The position numbers were made by a program, and so were the translations under genes. 64,000 nucleotides of DNA, from NCBI GenBank assembly GCA_905221605.1, contig CAJNDS010002704.1:62001-126000 (forward strand), given 5' to 3'. Numbering within the stretch: the first letter of the stretch is position 1; the number at the start of each line of letters is the position of its first letter. The notes below the pieces were generated by a model. That model was not told where the DNA came from. It saw only the letters and a list, made by a program, of their open reading frames with translations, and did no database searches. Source of the stretch: Symbiodinium natans. Taxonomy: Eukaryota > Sar > Dinophyceae > Suessiales > Symbiodiniaceae. Below are positions 45,900-58,240 of this stretch, one piece after another.

Positions 45900-47101
45900 G
45901 GCAAGGATCCGCTCATGAATGCATACCATGCTGCAGAAGGAAGAAGGCTGTGCCACATATCACTCGAGGCACGTCTGCACGCGTGTCTGCAAGAGGCTCA
46001 TCTTGAGCAAGTCTGCCTTCAGAGGCTCATGCACGCTACTTGAGTTCATGCAAGGCAGAAGCTACGCAAGGAATCTATTCATTGGCTAACTTGTACAAGG
46101 CAGTGCTGCACCACCAGAAGGACAGCTATCGGCGTCCTCGGCATCGCCGTTTTCTGCAGACCACATGAACTCCTTAGAAATGGAACCGACCAGACCAAGC
46201 TTGCAAAAGGAGAGGGGGGTCTGTCAGTGTCTGAGAAATGCCTCTAGCAGCTAACGGAACATGAGCTAACCAGGGGCTGCTGCTGGCAGCCTTTGAAGGC
46301 TGGAAATCTAAGTCCACTGACTTTTGGAGATAACTTCAGGGTTGGGCCATGCCCCTCTGGCGTGCCACTTCCATCGAACATCATGACTCGAAACTTCCCG
46401 GCGCGCAGATGTAACGGCTTGGGTCAGGGCACCCTGCCTTCAGCGCGGGCTCCCTTAGGTCCTAAACGGTAAGCCTCACGATCCTTTGGGTACAGTGCGC
46501 CTCTTGCTCTGGAAAAGCTTCCCTCATCTTGAGCCATTCCATGTTATAGCATACTCTAGCCTTCGGGAAGACGTAAAGGTGTGCAGCCGGGCATCGCTGT
46601 CGCACTCTTGTGACGCTTCCAGAGCACAAAGCCGCAGGACAATGAGGCAGCCTCACAGGTAAGCTCTTCCCAAATGCTCAAGTTTTCTGCTGGAAGCTCT
46701 GGCATGCGCCAATGACATTTGCAGCAAAGTCGCCAACATGTCTCCACATGTCGATATATTTCAGACCTCTATGGGAATCCTTGGCACGATCGCATTGACA
46801 GCATGGCGGCACAACATCCTACCACCGCTTCCAAGGTACTCTGTGTCGGACAAATGAATCCTCGGTGTAGAGACATGACTGCCGCACTCGTGTCACTCAT
46901 GCGAATTTCTAGCAAGGAATGAACTTGATCATTCGAGGGTCAATGCGAAGGCACAGGGCTTCCTCCCTCGCAGGCAAGTCTTCTGAGCCAAGTGGCAACG
47001 GCACTGGCAACATTCGGCAACGCATGGTGTCCGGGGCAAGCGGCAAGGGCGCAAGAGCCCTCGACCCTCAACCCTCAACCTTAGACCCTGAACCCCAAAC
47101 C
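45900..47101. other. Weak coding patch at 46556-46740, otherwise none
   Basis: A minus-strand frame at 46556-46740 (ELPAENLSIWEELTCEAAS) follows an AG acceptor but has no clear donor. Degenerate telomere words lie at 47059-47104. No other feature seen. Confidence 0.3.
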
Positions 47102-47379
47102 CTAGTTGCGCCAATGCCCCATGAAGCTGAACTCTGACAGCGGCTCCTGCTCTGGCACTGCCGGCACTTCCAGCTCTTTGAGCATCTTAGAAGAGCTGTG
47201 CAAAAGCGGGGTGATATACAACATATACAAGATAAAAAGCCGAGGGCCAGGCCCTGGAGCGCAACTCTCGGTAAGCCTCGCGCCTGGCAATCTCAAGATT
47301 CGCCAATAATCAATCAAAACCCACTTGTAGGTTGTATACAATATACACTAGAACATTTATAACATGGATGTATGTGTAT

Positions 47380-47441
<62 letters not shown>

Positions 47442-49686
47442 TTATATATGTATATGTATATACATACGTGTATATGTATATGCATACATACATGCATACA
47501 TGCATACATACATACATACATACATGCATAGGTACATAGGTACATAGATACATGAATACATAGTTACATAGATACATAGATACATACAGACAGACACACA
47601 CACATACTCACATGCATGCATGCATACATGCATACATGCTACCAATAAGATAGAAAATGTATATATGAAAGAAAATGTATATATGAATGTACTATCATTA
47701 TACGCTTGGACAGGTCCGTTCTTTTGTGGGCCTTGCCTTGCGCGCAGTGCCTCCTCACACTCCACGGTCCTGGAACAGTCTTTGCCACTTCACGAACAAG
47801 GCTCCAACATGCTTCATCCAAGGTTGTTGGGCAAGGCTCCAACATGCTTCATCCAAGGTTGTTGGGCATACATGGCATACACAGCACGTGAACCCGGTCT
47901 GAGTGTGCGCCAGAGCGCTTCTGCTACTTGGGGCATACGGCGCCACATGAACCCACTCATGACCTACCAGCCCTTCAGCCCATCTCTGCTCCCGCCCAGC
48001 AGTGCTCGCCACAGCGCAGGGCGCTCGGCATTCGAACCTTGAAGCCCATTTCGGGGTTTCCGAAAGTAGGGGGTGCCTTGTTCTTACTCGACGGGGATCC
48101 TAGTAGTTGGGGATCTATTTTGGGGGTGCCCCAATTTCGTACACCCCCATGAAAAAGAAGTTTAGAGGTGCTGAGATCCACGCTGCCGTGGCGGAAGGCG
48201 ATGGCCGCAGCAGTGACCGAGTCTCCCTCCTGTGAATACCGTTTACCCTAAACCCCTATATACTAAGCCCTAAACCCTAAACCCTAGACATCACTAAGCC
48301 CTTACAGCCTTACAGCCCTAAACCCTAGACTCCCTAGACCCTAAGGTCATAGAGGCCACCGCCAAGGTCTTCAATTGCGAACTTCTGCCAAGGGCCTCCA
48401 TGGCAGCTTTCAGCATCAAGCCTTTTTTTGCCTGCGGACGAGGGGCGAATGCAAGCACGGGCGCTGATGTTGGGCTTTCTCGGGTGTTTGGGCGGAACAG
48501 TAGAACAGCCGCTGGCACCACCGCCTCAGCCCAGCATCACACTACCACACCCACCGCCTACTCGAGAGGATTCCCCGGGTTGACATGGCCTCATCGACGT
48601 CGCCACTCAGTTCGTCTAGCGCGCGCTGCCTTCGCAGGAAGACTCATCCACATCAGCACCTGGAGAGCTCCCTTCTGCGGTCAAGGCACGCTGTTGACGG
48701 CACCTCGTCCGTATCCCACTGAACCTCCGGGGCAAACCAGGCTAAACACGCCTTACCACTGTGCATCCAGCTTGCCACTGCAAGATTTGCAACGATGGCG
48801 CTCAGGCACGTGCTGCAATCCGACTGTCCAGGGTGCTGGCGAGCCACCTGGCTTGGCAGTCGCGGCCAGTCATGGCCAAGCAAGCCCGCAAAAGTTCGCA
48901 TGGCTAGCGCTTCGTAGGACCCAGTGCCTTGCCCTGTCAGTTTTCTGAACCCTTTGCCTGGAAGACTTCCGGCACGAATGTTAAGCAAAGCCTGGAAGTT
49001 GCATGTGCCAATCATGCCAAGACTCACTGTACTGCGGTTGCAGGTGGCAGAGAGTACCTGATTTGGCAGCGAGCAGCACATCTGCGAAAGCTTGCCTACC
49101 TCTGCAGAAAGCTAATCTTCACTGCGCACTTCACACCAAGCTGAGCCCAAAGTTCCACGACCTTGCAGAAGCAAGAATCTAAGAGATATTCAACATACCC
49201 CTTGGCCATAACCTTAAAGGAAATTTAGGGGTATGGTAAAATCCTTCCTTAGACTCTCCTTCTTGTAGGTTAAGGGGTATGGCTTTGGGGTATGTTGGAT
49301 ATATTATTCTTAGACAGAAGATGACAGAAGCATCTTGTATGCCGACCTTGCCTGGTTGGCAGGAAGCCAATCGCATGTTCAAAGCTGCAGCTACTGTATC
49401 TTGTTCAGTTACCCGAAAAACCCTCAACCCTAAAACCCCAAAACCGTAAAACCCAAAAGAACCCTAAAGTCCAAAAACCCTAGAACCCTAAAACCCTTGC
49501 AACCCCGGAACCCTAGAACCGAAGAAAGCTTAAGAAGCCCTAAAAAACCCTCAAAAACCCTAAGAAACCCTAAGAAACCCCCAAAACCCTTAAAAAAAAA
49601 AACGCCCTAGAACCCTCCATCACAAAAAGGCTTTTGAGAGCCGGGCGCGACCGTCGGCGTAGCGCTCGACGATCCGGTCAAGATTG
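47102..49686 (-). CDS. Unknown multi-exon gene, C-terminal part
   Basis: Exons with mutually consistent phases: 49347-49384, 49100-49161, 48958-48991, 48562-48625, 48340-48431, 48145-48229, 47968-48037 and 47102-47195 (stop). A further coding-like exon opens at 49686 (NLDRIVERYADGRARLSKAF). The joined reading includes VVELWAQLGVKCAVKISFLQ, RALDELSGDVDEAMSTRGIL, PWQKFAIEDLGGGLYDLR, EGDSVTAAAIAFRHGSVDLS and SKMLKELEVPAVPEQEPLSE, ending HWRN. Donors are GT and GC. No family recognised. The gene begins within about 250 bases of the ARF stop. The intron at 48038-48144 is filled by an inverted-repeat element, and the one at 49162-49346 holds another. Confidence 0.55.
47338..47640. repeat. TA and ATAC microsatellites
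   Basis: TATATA, GTATAT, ATACATAC and ACATAGAT runs inside an intron of the gene at 47102-49686. Open frames here (YIYTYIY) are artefacts. Confidence 0.95.
47797..47866. repeat. Perfect 35-bp tandem duplication
   Basis: A 35-bp unit beginning CAAGGCTCCAACATGC occurs twice in a row without differences. Confidence 0.95.
48038..48144 (-). repeat. 107-bp intron made of an inverted-repeat (introner-like) element
   Basis: On the gene strand the intron begins GTGTACGAAATTGGGGCACC and ends with GGCACCCCC...GGTTTCGGAAACCCCGAAATGGG-type complementary sequence, then CTTCAAG. Arms run almost to both splice sites. Exons on both sides join in phase 1. Confidence 0.65.
48243..48339 (-). repeat. Degenerate CCCTAAA array in an intron
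   Basis: Telomere-like words begin right at the GT donor of the exon ending at 48340. Confidence 0.85.
49176..49318. repeat. MITE-like inverted-repeat element in an intron
   Basis: About 143 bp. Left arm TCTAAGAGATATTCAACATA then CCCC; right-arm complement TCTAAGAATAATATATCCAA then CATACCCC. Second inner arms (CCATAACCTTAA / CCATACCCCTTAA) also pair. It fills most of the 185-bp intron 49162-49346. Confidence 0.65.
49421..49615 (-). repeat. Degenerate CCCTAAA-like array
   Basis: Diverged ACCCTAAAA and AACCCT words on the plus strand, downstream of ARF. Confidence 0.8.
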
Positions 49687-49950
49687 CTGAGCTTGTCTTA
49701 GCAAATCAAGGCAGGGGCGAGCAAGCACATAAGGTTTCGGGCTTGTACTGTAGGGGTTTGGGCGTTTCGGCGTGCGCAAGCACTGCAACCCTTGCAACGC
49801 GCCCGGCAGAGCATCGCAGTTTCGGCACAGAGAGCACTGTGCGGCGGTCTATGAGTAGCCAAGCAAGGCAGAATTCTCCTCGAGACCTACCATACTACAC
49901 AATGATACGCCTCGGCAACTCCTCCACTCACGCTGCTGGTCAGCCCATTC

Positions 49951-51544
<1,594 letters not shown>

Positions 51545-54135
51545 CTAGCCCAGCCACTTGCTGGGACGCTCGCGGTCCACGCAGGTGGCCAGGCATTCCA
51601 CCTCGGCATCCTTGCAGGAGGCCATAAGTCCCACCCATACCAACTATTTGCTTGAGAACCCCCCAAAACATGAAAAAAAACAACAATCCCTATACTACCC
51701 TTCTAAGGAAGAATATGTGTATTCTTTTGGGGGTTGTTCACCAATTCGCAGATACTCTTCATCACGGACTAGCTGACTAGCACTATGACTGGGACATGTA
51801 GGAGAGGGCTCGGCCTCGTCCATGTTGTTGAAGAAAATGGCGCTCCAGCGCGGGGCCGCAGAGGCGTTGAGCACACGATGTACAGAACTTCGAAAGACAT
51901 CGTTGGTCCTGATCACGACCCCTTTGGCGGTTCTGGATTTTGTGCTCGCATATTCCTTCACAACCACCGGTATGCACAGATTAGAGCGTCCATCTCTGCG
52001 CCAAATCGCCGAGGTTGGCCACAGGGGTGTACCTCAGCATCTGCCCGACTCCTCAAATCTGCGCCGGACCCGGCTTCGGTGTTTGCAGCGCACGGAATAC
52101 ACAGAGGCTTACGCATGAAGAGCGTCTGCCTAAATCGGCCTAATCCAAATCTCAACTCTCAAAGTGCATGCCAAGGCTCCGATCAGTTTTCACAGAAAGC
52201 CAGGAGCCATCCGGCTTCTGCACCTGCAGGCCTTCAAAGCAGTTTATGTAGGCGGTGTAGCCGATCAACAACAGCTTCGCTCGCATTCCCCCAGGCCTCT
52301 TGCCATCCGGCAGTCAGATCAAAATATCAACAGAATGTCTGCTTACCCCCTACTTCCACCCCACGTCCCCGGTCCCTTGAAGCTACCGCGGTGTCCTTTT
52401 CTTTGGGGCCCTCAGGCTTTGCTGTGCCTTGGGCTTCCAAACGATCCTGGCAGACCAAGGTCAGGAAGCCACAGTCCTGAGAAATCATTAGGGTTTGGGG
52501 TTGAGGGGCTTTTGGGAGACCACTGCACGCACTGATGGCTTCAAGATGCCAGCTTGACTCGGAGGTTCGCCCATCTCTACTCACTGCAGTCGTGTCTCTG
52601 TGTGGGCCCCGCAAGACTGATCTCCTAAGCCCAGCGAATGCTGGGAGTGCGGCAACACAGTGGCAAGAACATTGACAAACAAGGTCGGTGCACAAAGCGC
52701 TTGCCAAGCTACCCTCACCTGCAGGTGGATAGCAGGCGAGGAGCACCTTTTCAAGTCCACGCACGCGCTGGCTCTACATCTGAAGCACCTTGCAAATCAC
52801 CCAAAACACCCACACAGACACACTACCAAACACTACCAGCTGTCTCGAAGCCCAGCCTTAGCAATGGGCTTCCGAAAAGCGTGGCTTTCGAAATGGTCGG
52901 CCGGCAGATCCAGTGCCAAGCTCAAGCCCCTGGAGCAGTTGCTTGCAATGCTCAAGTCCCGGACGCCAGAAATCGGCACTCGGAAGCAAAGAGTTATATT
53001 AGAGAAAAACTATACAAGGGACCATAAGGGACTTTCATTTATACGATTAATCATGATAAAAAAAGAATAATATTAAGAAGATTTAAGAAGCATAAGAATC
53101 ATGAATGCACACTGATGGCAGCTTCCAGGCCGTCCTGCCTGAGCAGCTCACGCGAAAGCTGAAGCAGGGCGGAATGAAAGCTGCCTCGACCCCAAGAATT
53201 TGGGTTTAGGGTCTAGGGTCCAGGGTTTGGGTTGAGGGTTTCGGGGATAGGGGACATACAGAGACTGCAGGACGACTTCTGTCGTCTCTCCCCGCAACAG
53301 AACGTGCTAGGGGACCACAACGAAGCGCTGGCCGAGAGTCGAAGCTTGCAGTAGAAAGCTGGCAGTGGCTCAGGCACACCTCACTGATTGTTACGTAATA
53401 CAAACAGAACATGAACTAACAGCATCACACGAGTGTTGCTGCAGTATCTTGCATCGAAGGCCCTGGCCTTCATCTGCCATGGGAGGCTCGCCGCAGTAAA
53501 AGGTCTCTTTTCCTTGTTTCGGGAACATGATGCCTAAGACTTGCAATGGAAGGTACGGCATCCCAAGCATGCCAGTGGCCCAACGAAAGCGCTGCTTGCC
53601 GCTTCGCTGCTCTCAGGGCGCGTGGAGGTGAGAGAGCCTCACCGACGCGGCGTAGTGCAAAATTTCCACCGCCAATTCAACTCACCACCCGATAAGATGC
53701 CGGGCGGGAATGACGTGCTTCGGAACACGGTTTGGGGACCGGATCGGACAGGGATGAAGAGATAAGAGTGTCTGCATGGGCAAGCCACTGAATGTCCAGG
53801 GAGCTGGGCGAAGCTCTGTGTGGGAGCTCCTCTGCCTATCAGTTTACATCTATATCTAAGTTGAGATCTTGATCTGTATATATATACACAGATATTTGCA
53901 TTTATATGTATACTTACATTTGTCACTCTCTGTAGACATGTATAGCCGTACACTTTGTAAATCCATATCATTCTACATCACTCTGTGTAACTTTCTCTGG
54001 AACTCGCTATATAACTCTCGATAGCTCTTCTTATTGCCGACACGAAGTGCGTGCGAAGCGCGGACGTGTGTCCAGTGCATACATGCGTGCATGCATGCAT
54101 GCATAGGTGTGGCTATATATATATATATACGTATG

Positions 54136-54187
<52 letters not shown>

Positions 54188-54212
54188 CATATGCATATGC
54201 ATATGCATATGC

Positions 54213-54264
<52 letters not shown>

Positions 54265-55850
54265 ATGTATGTATATGCATACATATATATATATATGTAC
54301 ATATATACATTTAAATACATCTATATATATATATATGTATATATATACATACATATATTGATTATACAGATACATTTATATACATACACATAAAAAAAAG
54401 TATGCACAGAACTATGCATAATATATATCTAAGGTTTGTACTGGGGCACGGAAAAAAACTGTAGAACGAAGGGGCTCCCCATCATAAAGCCAAGGCTCAG
54501 TTCTGTCCACTCCCGTAAGGGTTGTAACCCCGCCAGGCGCTGCGCTCTGAGCCTCGGCTCTACCGAAATGCCCAAAGAGGCTTAGGGTCTAGGGGTCTAG
54601 GGGTTTAGGGGTTTAGGGGTTTAGGGTTTAGGGTTTAAAGTTCTTTCTGGCTCTCCAGTACTCCTGCTCCGATTACAATTAACATCGCAATTGCTATTAC
54701 CATTTCCATTCCTATCATCATCAGCACTATTATCATTACCCAATAACCATTGTGAGCCTGCCACTATTATTGTTGTTGCTATTGCTACTGTTACATATGG
54801 TGCTCACGATGGCTATTTCTGCGGTTACAGATTGAACCGCTGTTGTTGCTCTGCTCACTGTTGTTGCTGCTGTTACTGCTCCTTCCTGGTGCTATCATTG
54901 TTGTTGGTGGTGGTGCTGCTTTGGTTAATGATGTTGGTGGTGCCGGAGCTACTCTTGTTTGTTCTTGTTTTTGTTGGGGTTGTTGTGCTTGAATTGTAGA
55001 TGTGGTTGTGGTCGTTGTCGTTGTGGTTGCAGGTCTCGCTGTGGTCGCTGTTGCTACTGCTACCATCTTTTTGGTTCTGATTGTGGTTTGCTACCACGAC
55101 TGTTGTCCTTGTTGTCATTGTTGGCATTCTTGTGCTGGGTGTCATTGTCGTCAGGCGGAGGAGGAGGAGGAGGAGGAGCTGACCAGTGTTGCTAAACATT
55201 CCTGTTGCGGTCTAGAGTTTAGGGTACCAGAAAGGCTCCCTTCAGTCAGGTACAGGGTTTTAGGAGTTTAGGGTTCAGGGCGAGCTCGTTGCTGCAAGGC
55301 CCAAGTGGCTGGTGTGTTTCAACTTCTCGTTCAGCGGAAGCTGGAAAAATTCTTTGGCCGCGTCCTCGCACTAGTTGGCTTCGCTGGATGGCCCTCCATG
55401 TTGCAAGACTTGGAGTGAACACGCTCCTGCCCGTCAACAGGCTACACTCAGGCGCACCACCAGGCTACCAAGCTTATCGGACAACATCGGAAAGAAACTT
55501 GTGCAGCTTCGTTTCGAAGACTCCATCCAGAACATCTTGAGGGAGCCCGTGGTCGCTCACCAGGAAGAATCCCGTCCTAAACCAGCCGTCTACATGCCGA
55601 GGTTTGAGTGCCTGACTGATCGCAGCAAGTGCTTATGGACACCTTGTCTGCTTGCCGAGATGCTCGCAGCAGGCCTGCCGTAGTATGCGGACCTAGCACC
55701 CCCGGCACCCACCAGGCAAGCGTTTGTTAAGAGCTGAGCTACCCGCAGCAGAGATCTGCTTTACATCAAAAATCAAAGCTCAGGCACCGCAGGATGGCTG
55801 GCATTGGAGGCTTCCCGCAGTTCCGTGATGTTCACAGTCCGCAGGTTCTC
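51545..55850 (-). CDS. 2-oxoglutarate/Fe(II) dioxygenase, IPNS-like, eleven exons
   Basis: Exons: 55788-55850, 55643-55674, 55511-55576, about 52857-52929, 52719-52767, 52599-52624, 52428-52476, 52192-52231, 51991-52032, 51821-51908 and 51545-51610. The N-terminal part gives [20 protein letters not shown] (DIOX_N type). The core joins as [68 protein letters not shown] and [10 protein letters not shown]. The iron triad is the HTD of the sixth/seventh exons and the His of VHRV; R-x-S (RWS) would bind 2-oxoglutarate. The family oxidises small molecules using O2; the substrate is unknown. Several introns need GA donors. About 100 residues usual between the N-terminal and core parts are missing, so exons remain unfound in the 2.6-kb repeat-rich intron or have been lost. 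The last exon stops at TAG 51545, shorter than the family norm. The first exon is not found. Confidence 0.75.
51650..51740. repeat. Hairpin element inside a dioxygenase intron
   Basis: Arms GAACCCCCCAAAACATG and CTTTTGGGGGTTGTTCACC enclose about 60 bases with a poly-A. It lies within the 210-bp intron 51611-51820. Confidence 0.6.
54110..54390. repeat. GTATAT/GCATAT microsatellite
   Basis: About 25 near-perfect hexamers with an internal GCATAT block, flanked by TA runs. Confidence 0.95.
54660..55190. repeat. Degenerate trinucleotide tract
   Basis: GTT, TGC, GTG and ATT triplets on the plus strand; the open frames here are low complexity, not genes. Confidence 0.75.
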
Positions 55851-57352
55851 CTGGGCCAGAGCACATCGGTTGAGTAGTCACATCAGGCCACTTCTACTTG
55901 CTGCCGAAGTGCATTCAGCTCTTTGGTTCCCGGGCTGAGAGCCATTGAGTCGCTTGGCGAATGCTGCATGGATTATAGGTAGACGATGGTGGATGCTACT
56001 GGTCAAGTGGGCCTGGCACATGGTACAGGGCAGTCCTGTCATTCTTGCGTGCTGGCTTGTGCTGCGAACTGTGCTACAGGCAGGCTGTCAGCCCATCGCG
56101 AAGAAGTGCCGGATAAGGCTGCAGGCATGCTCTACATGGTGCTCTGAAAGTCGGCAACGAGGGCACCACGAAACTCATGATACAGTAACCTGTGATCACG
56201 CGTGAAGCGATGTGAATTATGATAAACTGGCACACGCCCTCTGCCTCGTTACGCATGGATCTCGAAGGCTGGGAGCCTCACAGGCATGGAAACAAAACCG
56301 CAGAGGCCTTTCCCCTACCTCTCCCCACCTCCAGACTCGTGCAGTCCGTTTGCCATCACGGGGTCTGCCTTACTTGAAAACCGCGCAATGGCAAAGAAAG
56401 CAGTTGGGGAGAATCTGGGCTCGTACTGCAAAAGGAGGCGGTTCCGGCCATGGGGGACCGGAAAATCGCCCGCCCTTCGATGCTCTTGACCTTCTTGACG
56501 CTCTTACTTCGTTTTGACCTTCTTGACGCTCCCGACGACCCCCGTGTCCAGAGAACAGGTGGTCAAGGTGGTCAAGACCAAGCTGACCCTGTCGAACTTC
56601 TTGACACTCTCTCTTGACCGGCTTGTCCCGTCTTGTCCAGAGGACCGAGGCGGTCACAGGTGGGCAGATTTTCTTGACTCTCTTCAGAAAGCCGAAGCCT
56701 GTTCAGCTTCTTGATCCTCTTGACCTTCTTGACCTTCGTGACCCTCTTGACTCTTGACCCTTGCCCCACACTCCTGGCCTTCTTGCCCTTTTTGACCTTC
56801 ACTCTGGACCCTCTGGACCCTCTGGACCCTCTGGACCCTCTTGACCCTCTTGACCCTCTTGACTTTTTTGAGTTTCTTGGTCTTTGTAGTCAAGACGGTC
56901 AAGGCGGTCAAGGCGCTCAAGACGGTCAAGAACTTGGCGGTCGTCTCATTTTCCGGCCCCCCGTTCCCGGCAAACTCTTAGCGAATCATGGCCACAGGAG
57001 CATAGCACAGGCCATTGCACAGAGAAGCTCCATGCCCCGCCCAACCGTTCTTTGCCCCGGACACTGGGCTGGTCGTTCGGTGAAGTGATGGCCGGCAGCG
57101 TGCCAGGGCCTGCAATGCTACATCAGCTTGAACTGACTTGCAAGGCTTGCTTGGGACTTACGGCGTCGGCACTGCTGGACACGTTTGCATGGCAGGCCTG
57201 TCTTCGCAGTTTCCGAGAAACTGTCGTTCAGGAGGGACTCAGCTCTGACTGTGGTAAGTCAGTTGTCCCGTGGTGGGGCCAGTTTCAGCGGCAGAGTATT
57301 GGACGAGGACATGTGCCCCAACTGGCAATGCTTACACCATCCTACATGCAGT
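55851..57352. other. No supported gene; contains the CTTGAC repeat block
   Basis: Apart from the CTTGACC-type repeat described separately, only mixed short frames. The first exon of the dioxygenase gene should lie near its left end but I could not place it. Confidence 0.3.
56440..56990. repeat. CTTGAC repeat block with inverted ends
   Basis: 56480-56870 is built of CTTGACC, CTTGACGCTC and CTGGACCCT words; 56570-56590 and 56890-56930 carry the complement (GGTCAAG, CGGTCAAGG). The ends GGGGGACCGGAAAAT (left) and ATTTTCCGGCCCCC (right) pair as inverted repeats. Confidence 0.7.
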
Positions 57353-58032
57353 TCTGAGCATCGCTACGTCGAAAAAGTCGTCGATGGAGCTGTCAGCATC
57401 AGGCATGGCTGCACCTGCTAGGCTTGCAAAAAACACACCACGCAATCAACTTTGCCGGTGTAGTTCACTCAGGGCACATGAGGGAACCATTGCGGCAGTA
57501 CACAGCGTACTTCAACACCTACACACCTCAACCTCTCAACACCTCAATACTCCTCAAGGCCGGTCACATCTTAACAGCTCAGCCTCCGAGCGCTCCAGAG
57601 GTTGGCCCGCGGCCCTCGCAGCTCGGGTGGGATTAGCATCTCATCGCTCACAGGCTAGTTGGGGGTTTCCGAACAATGGGGGGCACCTTATTGGGGTCCT
57701 TATAAGGGAATCCTACTATCTGGGGACTATACTAGGGGTCCCGTATTTTCGGCAACCCCCCCAATTCCCAAAGTTAGGGACAACGGCATGCCAACGGCCT
57801 CATCAGCATCCAAATCGTCGAACAGCGCCTCACGGACATGCGTGGGACGGCCAGCGTCCGGCGGTTGACCCGGTGAGGGACACATGTCAGGCGTCCTCAA
57901 CATCGAAGTCCCCGAAAAGTTCGAAGCCGCTGCTCAGCACATCGGCCTCTCCAAGGATCGAGCCTATCTGCGCGGCTTCTGCCCCCACAGAATCCGACGC
58001 AAAGGGCCACACTCCAAACTGCCTTGCTCCAT
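57353..58032 (-). CDS. Acidic repeat protein gene, partial
   Basis: Three coding-like blocks on one strand. From acceptor 58033 the frame reads ARQFGVWPFASDSVGAEAAQ and ends SSGFELFGDFDVEDA. A shifted frame follows with REALFDDLDADEAVG. A 167-bp GT-AG intron (57615-57781) joins this in phase to AAGQPLERSEAELL. Another block at 57414 reads MPDADSSIDDFFDVAML. The recurring F-F/D-D-x-D-x-A pattern suggests short acidic repeats. The join between the first two blocks lacks a clear intron. No family recognised. Confidence 0.45.
57661..57775. repeat. G/C-armed inverted-repeat element filling an intron
   Basis: Left end GTTGGGGGTTTCCGAACAAT; the complement of the right end is AATTGGGGGGGTTGCCGAAA. 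It takes up 115 of the 167 bases of the intron 57615-57781. The interior (CTTATAAGGGAATCCTACTA) aligns with the copy at 32110-32225. Confidence 0.65.
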
Positions 58033-58175
58033 CTGCAAGCAAGGGGCCTTGTCAGAGTTCGGACCTGTGCGACGCAAGGTGACTTTGCGCACCGCACAAC
58101 CGTAGCTAACAACCATAGCCTCTCAGCAAGCATCATGACAACTATAACTGCAGCACGAACGGAAAAATAAAACCA

Positions 58176-58240
58176 GAAACCCTGAACCCTAAACCCTAAA
58201 CCTTAAACCCGAAACCCTAAACCCCAAGACCCTAAACCCT
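58176..58240 (-). repeat. CCCTAAA-type array
   Basis: About eight units, some diverged. Confidence 0.9.

Larger units (their letters stand above)
52930..55510. repeat. Repeat-rich intron of the dioxygenase gene
   Basis: Contains degenerate TTTAGGG words (53200-53250, 54585-54640, 55210-55280), a GTATAT/GCATAT hexamer array (54110-54390) and a long GTT/TGC trinucleotide region (54660-55190). Missing exons of the gene may hide here. Confidence 0.5.

Noticed and set aside
46529-46544. Second spliced-leader relic (CTTGAGCCATTCCATG)
   Set aside because: Only about ten leading bases match, and the site is inside a coding-like frame rather than at a 5' end.
47338-47640. Open frames rich in Tyr-Ile-Thr
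   Set aside because: Translation of TA/ATAC microsatellite in all frames; the same applies at 54110-54390 and 63342-63480.
54660-55190. Coding sequence rich in Val/Leu/Cys on the plus strand
   Set aside because: Low-complexity GTT/TGC triplets, with similarly open frames on the other strand and no splice context; it sits inside the dioxygenase intron.
56684-56929. Basic KRVKRVQRVQ protein on the minus strand
   Set aside because: Direct read-out of the CTTGACC repeat; no start context or exon structure.
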